From Pseudomonadota bacterium (GTDB lineage Bacteria; Pseudomonadota; Alphaproteobacteria; Thalassobaculales; Thalassobaculaceae), in NCBI GenBank assembly GCA_027623845.1, contig JAQBUJ010000035.1, positions 1-12,343 on the forward strand: a stretch of 12,343 nt of DNA, read 5' to 3'. Made by a program: the position numbers and the translations under genes. Shown here one piece after another: positions 7,760 to 12,343 of this stretch (position 1 is the first letter of the stretch; the number at the start of each line of letters is the position of its first letter). Below the pieces are notes generated by a model. It saw only the letters and a list, made by a program, of their open reading frames with translations, was not told where the DNA came from and ran no database searches.

Positions 7760-8447
7760 CCCGATCCCGAAGCGCCAGGGCGCGCAACGCCATACAGGCC
7801 GCGCCATAGCCATTGTCGATATTGCTGACCGCGACACCGGGGGCGCAGCTCGCCAGCGCCGAGCCAAGAGCAACCTTGCCGCCCTCGGCCACGCCATAAC
7901 CATTCGAGGTCGGCACCGCGATAACGACCCCCCGCGCCAAGCCGCCAACCACGCTGAACAACGCCCCCTCCATACCGGCGCAGACGATGACGACCGGCAT
8001 TGTCTCAATCAACTCGCGATGCTGCATCACCCGCCAGAGACCGGCAACGCCGACGTCGGCGATTTCCTGGCTCGCGGCCCCATGAAAGGCCAGGGTCCGC
8101 GCCGCCTCCCGCGCCACCGGCACATCCGCGCTACCGCCGGTGATGATCGCCACGTCCGCATCCTGTCCGGAAGTTTGTTGATCACGCCCGGCGAGCGCCG
8201 CCGTCATCGCGGTCCGCGAAACCGGATCGAAATCAAGCAGCGCCCTCTGCGCCTCGGGCAACGCCGCGAACCGTTCCGGCAACAACCGTGTCACCAGGAC
8301 AGAACCTCCCCCGGCGCTCGCCTGATTGATCGCCTCGGCGATCTGTTCGGTCGACTTGACGTCCGCCAGCACCGCTTCGGCCAAGCCGATGCGCTGGCGA
8401 CGGCCGACATCGAACCGCACCGTCGGCGCGCCACCCTCGGCATTCAT
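7728..8447 (-). CDS. larB: Nickel-pincer cofactor biosynthesis protein LarB
   Basis: The protein has 239 residues. LarB performs the first step of nickel-pincer nucleotide synthesis: carboxylation of the pyridinium ring of nicotinic acid adenine dinucleotide and hydrolysis of its phosphoanhydride, giving P2CMN and AMP. The C-terminal two thirds resemble the PurE/AIR carboxylase fold. Typical LarB segments are FDPVSRTAM (73-81), VAIITGGSADVPVAREAA (99-116), DVGVAGLWRVM (131-141), VVIVCAGMEGALFSVVGGL (152-170), AVPTSNGYG (177-185) and CAPGVAVSNIDNGYGAA (201-217). Cys201 is the likely conserved cysteine that forms a transient adduct with the pyridinium ring in the Lactiplantibacillus enzyme. The start overlaps the larE stop as ATGA, indicating translational coupling. 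It is the last gene of larACEB, and its 3' end overlaps the PLP enzyme gene from the other strand. Confidence 0.95.
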   Translation of the reverse strand: MNAEGGAPTVRFDVGRRQRIGLAEAVLADVKSTEQIAEAINQASAGGGSVLVTRLLPERFAALPEAQRALLDFDPVSRTAMTAALAGRDQQTSGQDADVAIITGGSADVPVAREAARTLAFHGAASQEIADVGVAGLWRVMQHRELIETMPVVIVCAGMEGALFSVVGGLARGVVIAVPTSNGYGVAEGGKVALGSALASCAPGVAVSNIDNGYGAACMALRALALRDRVNPADSPPRR

Positions 8448-9241
8448 GCCGGGTCTCGCAAAAAAGCACTGCCTTGGCGATAGGCCTCGAAGGTGGCGTC
8501 GCCGGCATGGTCGTGACGCCGCAACACCGCCTCGATCCGCCGGCGCTCCGGCGCGCCAAGCTTGCCGAGCAGATCGACGCCCAGTTCGACAACCACACCG
8601 CTGCCCCGCACCCGGCAGCGGATGACCCCCTGCCCCAAAGCGTCCCGCAGCGCCGTTTCCACCGCTTCAACCAGCGCCAAACGTTCCGTGGTCACCCGCA
8701 ACCCGGTCTCAATCCGGCTCGACAGGCAAGGCGCAGCCGGCAATTCCGACAAATCATCAAGCCCAAGCCGGCGGGCGAGACCGCGAATATCGTCCTTCAC
8801 CAGGCCCGACTCGACATAGGGATGGCGCACCCGATGGTCACGCGCCGCCTCCAAGCCCGGACGGAAATCGCCGAGGTCATCAACATTGGTGCCGGACACA
8901 ATGGTTTGCTCGGTCAATCCCGCGATCCGACCATACAAATTGGTCTTACAGAAGAAGCAGCGATTGACCGGGTTTTCGAGATAGCGCGCGTCGCCCATCT
9001 CACCGGCGTTGATCACCTCAAGACGCCAGCCAGCGGCCTCGGCATGACGGCGCACGCGGGCGCTCGCCTCGGCTGGAACCGCCGGCGAAAGCGCGTGGTA
9101 CATGACCGCACGATCGCCGAGCCTGGCCTGTGCCACATGGGCCAAGGTCATGCTGTCGACCCCGCCGCTCAACGCCAGCGCCAGCGGCCCGATGGCGTCG
9201 ATCACGGCGTCCAGCCGGGCCTCTCGGTCAGTTAGCGTCAT
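8444..9241 (-). CDS. larE: Sulfur transferase LarE, three-cysteine type
   Basis: The protein has 265 residues from the chosen start. LarE adenylates the pyridine carboxylates with ATP and replaces them with thiocarboxylates, in two rounds, to give P2TMN. The N-terminal PP-loop is SGGVDS (25-30). NRCFFCK supplies Cys95 and Cys98, and LPAAPCLSSRIETG supplies Cys172, the equivalent of Cys176 in L. plantarum LarE. The L. plantarum enzyme has only the last cysteine and sacrifices its sulfur; LarE proteins with all three bind a [4Fe-4S] cluster and can use external sulfide. This gene has the second pattern. GAGGG at 9250-9254 stands 8 bases before the ATG at 9241, which I prefer over 9247 (2 bases away). 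It overlaps the larC end by 14 bases and the larB start by 4. Confidence 0.93.
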   Translation of the reverse strand: MTLTDREARLDAVIDAIGPLALALSGGVDSMTLAHVAQARLGDRAVMYHALSPAVPAEASARVRRHAEAAGWRLEVINAGEMGDARYLENPVNRCFFCKTNLYGRIAGLTEQTIVSGTNVDDLGDFRPGLEAARDHRVRHPYVESGLVKDDIRGLARRLGLDDLSELPAAPCLSSRIETGLRVTTERLALVEAVETALRDALGQGVIRCRVRGSGVVVELGVDLLGKLGAPERRRIEAVLRRHDHAGDATFEAYRQGSAFLRDPA

Positions 9242-10445
9242 CGTCATGTCCCTCGACGGCTCGTCTTAGTCTGGCCCGCTCGGCCTGGGTCCCGGTTTGC
9301 CGCGCCACTGCATCCATGTCCACCTTGGTGGTCACATTAGCACCGGGCCGGGCAACGGTTTTGGCCCCGAGCCGCAATCCGGTGACCTCAATCTCGACAT
9401 CCTCGCGCGCCAACTCCACCCGTTGCTCGATCCGCCAACGCAGACCAATCGTCGTGGTTTGCACAAAACAGGCCTCGATCACCGGCTCGATCTCCTCGAC
9501 CCGGCAAAGCAGCCGGAGCGAAATCGCGATCCGACCTTTCTTGCCGGTGACCGTGCTCTGTACGACATCCAGCACGCCGTGGCTGGCGCGCAAATGTTCG
9601 ATCCCCGCCGCCAGATCCTCCGGCGTTTGATCATCAACCTCGAAGGATATCACCCCAACTTCCGTAACCCGTCGCCCGTCGCCCGTCGGTCGAGGGGCCG
9701 CGTCGTCAAAAGCCAAAAGACGCACCATGTTGGGCGCGCCCTTCAGCTCCCGGGTGCCAAGACCATGACCGGTTCGCGCCAGCCGCCCACCGGGACGCCG
9801 CCCAGTTTGGATTGGGTCGGTCTGAGTGGCCTCAAGATGGGCCAAGATCGCGGCGCCGGTCGGTGTCACCCGCTCCCCCGGCAGGCCGTCATCGACCAGC
9901 CTATAGCCACGCAGCAGCAAGGCTGTCGCCGGCGCCGGAACCGGGAGACGCCCATGCGCGGTCATCACCGTGCCGGCCCCCATCGGCAGATCGCCAACAC
10001 TCCACCCGCTCGCGCCAATAGCCTCGATAGCGGCGGCGGCCCCAACGATATCGGCGATGGAATCCCAATCGGCGATTTCGTGGAAATGCACCTGGTCGAT
10101 CGGTTTGCCGTGAATTTCACCCTCGGCCTCGGCCAACAACTGAAAGATGGCGATCGCCCGCGCGAGCACGCCCGAGGCCAACCCGGCCGCCTGCAAGCGT
10201 TCCTTGATTTGCCGGAAAGAGCCGGTTGCATGGTGGTGATGGCCGGCGTCACCGGTAATCTTGACCCGCATACCGGTAATGCCGGCGGAACTCCCGGCCA
10301 CGGCCTCCACCGACCAGTCCTTGGGCAGCCCCGCCGTTCGCATCGCCGAGAAAACAGGCTCCTCCATTTCCGGCCAGGCATGCAGCACCGCCGCCAGAAA
10401 CATATCGCCGGCCAGACCGCCGACAGGATCGAGATGGATATGCAT
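9228..10445 (-). CDS. larC: Nickel insertion protein LarC
   Basis: The protein has 405 residues. LarC is the CTP-dependent cyclometallase that inserts nickel into P2TMN to finish the nickel-pincer nucleotide. The family start HIHLDPVGGLAGDM is intact, followed by a His-rich run (69-72), the HFHEIADWDSIADIVG segment (120-135), VTPTGAAIL (193-201) and GHGLGTREL (226-234). The C-terminal LarC2-like domain (about 260-380) has DDQTPEDLA where many relatives have DDMTPE, then GKKGRIAISLRLL and TTIGLRWR. The frame is continuous, whereas L. plantarum larC is split into larC1 and larC2 and joined by frameshifting. I start at 10445: GAGG at 10454-10457 is 8 bases upstream and the protein then begins with the family motif. 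Starting at 10556 would add 37 unrelated residues inside larA. Its 3' end overlaps larE. Confidence 0.95.
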   Translation of the reverse strand: MHIHLDPVGGLAGDMFLAAVLHAWPEMEEPVFSAMRTAGLPKDWSVEAVAGSSAGITGMRVKITGDAGHHHHATGSFRQIKERLQAAGLASGVLARAIAIFQLLAEAEGEIHGKPIDQVHFHEIADWDSIADIVGAAAAIEAIGASGWSVGDLPMGAGTVMTAHGRLPVPAPATALLLRGYRLVDDGLPGERVTPTGAAILAHLEATQTDPIQTGRRPGGRLARTGHGLGTRELKGAPNMVRLLAFDDAAPRPTGDGRRVTEVGVISFEVDDQTPEDLAAGIEHLRASHGVLDVVQSTVTGKKGRIAISLRLLCRVEEIEPVIEACFVQTTTIGLRWRIEQRVELAREDVEIEVTGLRLGAKTVARPGANVTTKVDMDAVARQTGTQAERARLRRAVEGHDDDAN

Positions 10446-10453
10446 CCTCAACG

Positions 10454-10457
10454 CCTC
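10454..10457 (-). promoter_or_regulatory. Ribosome binding site (GAGG) for larC
   Basis: On the minus strand GAGG is followed by 8 bases and ATG at 10445. It overlaps the larA stop region, as expected for coupled translation within the operon, and supports the short larC start. A second GAGG directly abuts the ATG and is too close to act. Confidence 0.55.
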
Positions 10458-11742
10458 AAGCAGCCGGTCGGAACACGGGAATGACGTATGGCCCCTCCGG
10501 TATAATCGCAAGGCCGCCATCGCCGGCCCGCGCCACACTCTCGGCGATACAACCATCCAGATCGGTCACCCGGTTAACCCCGGTCAACCCCCAGTCGGCT
10601 TCGCCCAACGCCTTGGAATAGAGATGGATGGCGCCGATCCGCATCGGTTTTAGCTGCATCTCGGTCTGCCATTCATCGATATCGGCATGGCTCTTGCCGG
10701 TGATCGCCTCCAGGAACCCTTCCGGCCCCAGGTCGACCAGCCGGCGCTGGGCTTCGACGAATTCGGCCGATCCCATACCCTCGGCACAGGCGGAAACGAC
10801 AATCAGATCGCCGCCCGGCTCAAGAATATCGATCGGCCCGACCATACCTTTGACGGTTTGATAATAGGTCAGGTCGAGAGGATAGCCGGCGCAGCTGGTG
10901 ATCACGGTCTTAAAGCGGCGCGGCACCGCGACCTCGGCATAACCACGAATGAACGCCACCGCGTCCAGATGGCTGGCGACGATCTCCCCGAAATTCAGGA
11001 ATGACGGACGCCGATGCTCGTCGATCACCACGTTGATCGCCAAGGCGCCGCCGAGCATTTCAACGATCTCCAGTTGATCCTCATGCAAGGGGTTGCCGTC
11101 GAGCACGCAATTGGCGGCCAGCGGGTGCTCCATATAGCGCGATGAATGAAAGGTGGTGATGGTTTCGGCATGGGCGATGCCGGGCGCGATCACCTTGCGC
11201 CCACCGGAATAGCCGGCCATGAAATGCGGCTCCACCAGACCGGTGGCGATCTTCAGGTCCGCATCGACAAGCCGGCGATCAAGCCGGACGACATTGCCTT
11301 TGGTGGTGGTGCCGACATGAACATGGTCGGCGTCGTTCCGGGCGAAGTGGTTTTCAACCCGGACCGTCTTCAGCACCCACGGATCGCCCACCAGTTCCTC
11401 AAGCTCCGTCCCCTCATTCGGCCTGTGCAGGCCGGTGGCGACGAGCACGGTAATGTTCTCAGCCGCCAGACCCGCGCCGATCAACCGGCGGATCAGCGGG
11501 CCAAGGATCACCCCATTGGGAACCGGGCGGGTAATGTCGCAGATAAGGATACAAGCGGTCTTGGCCTCCCGCGCCAGTTCATCCAGCGGCGGCGCCCCGA
11601 CCGGGGCGTCAAACATCGCCTCCAGGGCACCTGCCGGGTCTGCGATCACCGGCATATCCGGCTTGCGGATCACCGTCACGTCCCAATCCGGCGAAAGCGC
11701 GATCGGCAGCGTTCCCTTGCCATAATTCATCTCAACACGCAT
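10456..11742 (-). CDS. larA: LarA-family nickel-dependent 2-hydroxyacid racemase/epimerase
   Basis: The protein has 428 residues from the chosen start. LarA enzymes racemise or epimerise 2-hydroxyacids by hydride transfer to the nickel-pincer nucleotide, which is bound to a lysine. All landmark residues are present, at offsets matching L. plantarum LarA (their numbers in brackets; positions here from the ATG at 11742): DITRP with Asp69 and Arg72 (72, 75), ATGLHRP with His106 (108), VEPHFMAGYSGGRK with catalytic His173 (174) and cofactor Lys183 (184), and TTFHS with nickel ligand His199 (200). It should therefore be active. The substrate is not readable: characterised homologues act on lactate, malate, phenyllactate and other acids. 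I start at 11742, giving MRVEMNYGKGTL as in relatives; the ATG at 11760 adds six residues and has a Shine-Dalgarno only one base away. larC begins 10 bases after its stop. Confidence 0.93.
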   Translation of the reverse strand: MRVEMNYGKGTLPIALSPDWDVTVIRKPDMPVIADPAGALEAMFDAPVGAPPLDELAREAKTACILICDITRPVPNGVILGPLIRRLIGAGLAAENITVLVATGLHRPNEGTELEELVGDPWVLKTVRVENHFARNDADHVHVGTTTKGNVVRLDRRLVDADLKIATGLVEPHFMAGYSGGRKVIAPGIAHAETITTFHSSRYMEHPLAANCVLDGNPLHEDQLEIVEMLGGALAINVVIDEHRRPSFLNFGEIVASHLDAVAFIRGYAEVAVPRRFKTVITSCAGYPLDLTYYQTVKGMVGPIDILEPGGDLIVVSACAEGMGSAEFVEAQRRLVDLGPEGFLEAITGKSHADIDEWQTEMQLKPMRIGAIHLYSKALGEADWGLTGVNRVTDLDGCIAESVARAGDGGLAIIPEGPYVIPVFRPAA

Positions 11743-11905
11743 CGACCCGCACGCTCCCATGCCTCAGGGTTGCCGCCCCGCGATTGCGGGCCGAGCGCTC
11801 CATTTAAGCATAGGCGCGACCGAGTGTGGTGCTTCCTAATTTCAGCCCATCATATGAGCCGAACTAAGGCGACTGATTCGGCGCGGAAACCCGAAACCAA
11901 CAACC
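11743..11905. promoter_or_regulatory. Leader/promoter region of the larACEB operon with a small hairpin
   Basis: This 163-base gap separates the small lipoprotein gene and larA, both on the minus strand. A hairpin CCCGC-GATT-GCGGG lies at 11777-11790, about 35 bases before the larA start, with no T-run on the downstream minus side, so it is not a clear terminator. A TCATATGA palindrome lies near 11850-11857 and a TATGCT that could be a -10 lies near 11807-11812, but without a good -35. A larA promoter here is inferred from position. Confidence 0.35.
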
Positions 11906-12106
11906 CTATCGCCGACACCGCTGAGGTTGATCATAGATCGTATATTTACCGCAGCTTTTGTCGAAAAACTCCGCGACATATTCCAGCGGTTGGGTGTCAT
12001 AGACATATTCCGTCGCCACCCAGGCGGCGCTTCCGGCAACCACCACGGCCGTGGTGGTGCATCCGGCGAGCCCCGCGGCAAATAAGCATGCAAGCAACAG
12101 GCGCAT
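11906..12106 (-). CDS. Small putative lipoprotein (66 aa)
   Basis: The protein has 66 residues and opens with a lipoprotein signal peptide: Met-Arg, a hydrophobic run LLLACLFAAGL, then the lipobox LAGC with Cys16 as the lipidated residue, followed by TTTAVVVAGSAAWVATEYVYDT. The mature part is short, with two further cysteines (in DKSCGKY and QRCRR) that could form a disulfide, and no recognised domain. A strong AGGAGGGG at 12109-12116 stands just before the ATG, which makes this the start rather than an upstream ATG at 12328 that would add 74 low-quality residues. It probably sits in the cell envelope; its function is unknown. It lies 163 bases upstream of larA on the same strand and is divergent from the truncated gene at the right edge. 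Confidence 0.75.
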   Translation of the reverse strand: MRLLLACLFAAGLAGCTTTAVVVAGSAAWVATEYVYDTQPLEYVAEFFDKSCGKYTIYDQPQRCRR

Positions 12107-12108
12107 GT

Positions 12109-12116
12109 CCCCTCCT
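12109..12116 (-). promoter_or_regulatory. Strong Shine-Dalgarno for the small lipoprotein
   Basis: The minus strand reads AGGAGGGG, then AC and ATG at 12106. Counting from AGGAGG the spacer is 4 bases, short but workable. It decides the start of this small gene. Confidence 0.6.
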
Positions 12117-12185
12117 CTATGTCGCTCATCGCTTTTTCGCTTGCCAGACCTACGCGCCTGACCAGCAGAGGCGGATGAGGAAACC

Positions 12186-12205
12186 TTGGGCTGAAACAAG
12201 CCCAA
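12186..12205. repeat. 7-bp inverted repeat TTGGGCT-GAAACA-AGCCCAA
   Basis: Perfect 7-bp arms with a 6-base centre lie in the divergent spacer between the small lipoprotein gene and the truncated plus-strand gene. No T-run follows on either strand, so an operator or a leader hairpin is more likely than a terminator. It is about 65 bases upstream of the predicted -35 element at 12272. Confidence 0.5.
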
Positions 12206-12271
12206 ACACCACCACGCAAATTTGGGGCCATTCGGCATGCCCCTTGCATGGTATTTAGTGAAACCCGTGGA

Positions 12272-12299
12272 TTGCAATCGTCTCTTCACAGCATATAGT
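12272..12299 (+). promoter_or_regulatory. Sigma70-like promoter for the right-edge gene
   Basis: The sequence has TTGCAA (12272-12277, four of six consensus positions), a 16-base spacer and TATAGT (12294-12299, five of six). Transcription would begin near 12306, about 20 bases before the ATG at 12327. This is the best promoter-like match I found in the window, judged by eye only. Confidence 0.45.
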
Positions 12300-12326
12300 G
12301 GCCTCTGGAAATCGTAGGACAAGATC

Positions 12327-12343
12327 ATGGCTTTTACCTGGAC
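12327..12343 (+). CDS. Start of a gene cut off by the window end
   Basis: An ATG preceded by AGGA (12316-12319, 7 bases away) and by a sigma70-like promoter opens a frame reading Met-Ala-Phe-Thr-Trp before the window ends. Five residues are not enough to identify it. It is divergent from the small lipoprotein and shares the spacer holding the 7-bp inverted repeat. Confidence 0.4.

Noticed and set aside
9297..10484. 395-codon open frame on the plus strand, antisense to larC
   Set aside because: It is a GC-rich shadow of a firmly recognised gene, with Pro/Arg/His-rich composition and no ribosome binding site.
10446..10556. N-terminal extension of larC (37 residues)
   Set aside because: The family begins with HIHLDPVGG at the ATG at 10445, which has a well-placed GAGG; the extension overlaps larA and resembles nothing.
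11777..11790. Hairpin before larA read as a nickel riboswitch or terminator
   Set aside because: It is a single 5-bp stem without the multi-helix architecture of the NiCo riboswitch and without a T-run.
11146..12258. 370-codon open frame on the plus strand, antisense to larA and the small lipoprotein
   Set aside because: It is a shadow frame lying opposite conserved larA motifs and has no protein-like features of its own.

Overview
This 12.3 kb window reads as the chromosome of a GC-rich bacterium. Codon usage and the look of the proteins suggest an alphaproteobacterium (Rhodospirillales-like), but this is inference, since no rRNA or other taxonomic marker is present. I see no tRNA, rRNA, insertion sequence, CRISPR array or phage gene.

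Left part (66-6224). A minus-strand gene encodes a membrane-anchored DUF2235 alpha/beta hydrolase whose C-terminus resembles the PA-IL/LecA lectin fold. An AT-rich divergent spacer separates it from a plus-strand EamA/DMT-type exporter. Next is a plus-strand luciferase-like flavin monooxygenase with a strong ribosome binding site. Converging on it are a TauD/TfdA-type Fe(II)/2-oxoglutarate dioxygenase and, upstream of that on the same strand, a DUF2062 membrane protein. These look like general accessory metabolism and transport; no single pathway ties them together.

Middle (6225-7759). A spacer of about 317 bp leads to a plus-strand MalY/PatB-type PLP enzyme (C-S lyase/aminotransferase class), whose 3' end overlaps the last gene of the following operon tail-to-tail.

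Right part (7728-11742, minus strand). This is a compact larA-larC-larE-larB operon. LarB carboxylates and hydrolyses nicotinic acid adenine dinucleotide, LarE thiolates the product, LarC inserts nickel using CTP, and LarA is the racemase/epimerase that carries the resulting nickel-pincer nucleotide on a lysine. All key LarA residues are visible. LarE has three cysteines, the pattern of iron-sulfur, catalytically recycling LarE proteins rather than the sacrificial single-cysteine Lactobacillus type. LarC is one uninterrupted frame, unlike the frameshifted LarC1/LarC2 of Lactiplantibacillus plantarum. No nickel transporter, lactate channel or LarR regulator is visible. The 2-hydroxyacid substrate is unknown.

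Right edge (11743-12343). Upstream of larA lies a tiny lipoprotein gene (66 aa) with a strong Shine-Dalgarno. A divergent spacer follows with a 7-bp inverted repeat and a good sigma70-like promoter pointing at a gene cut off by the window end. The most promising leads are the complete nickel-pincer operon with an unassigned racemase, its possible functional link to the neighbouring C-S lyase as a sulfide source, and the hydrolase-membrane-lectin-like fusion.
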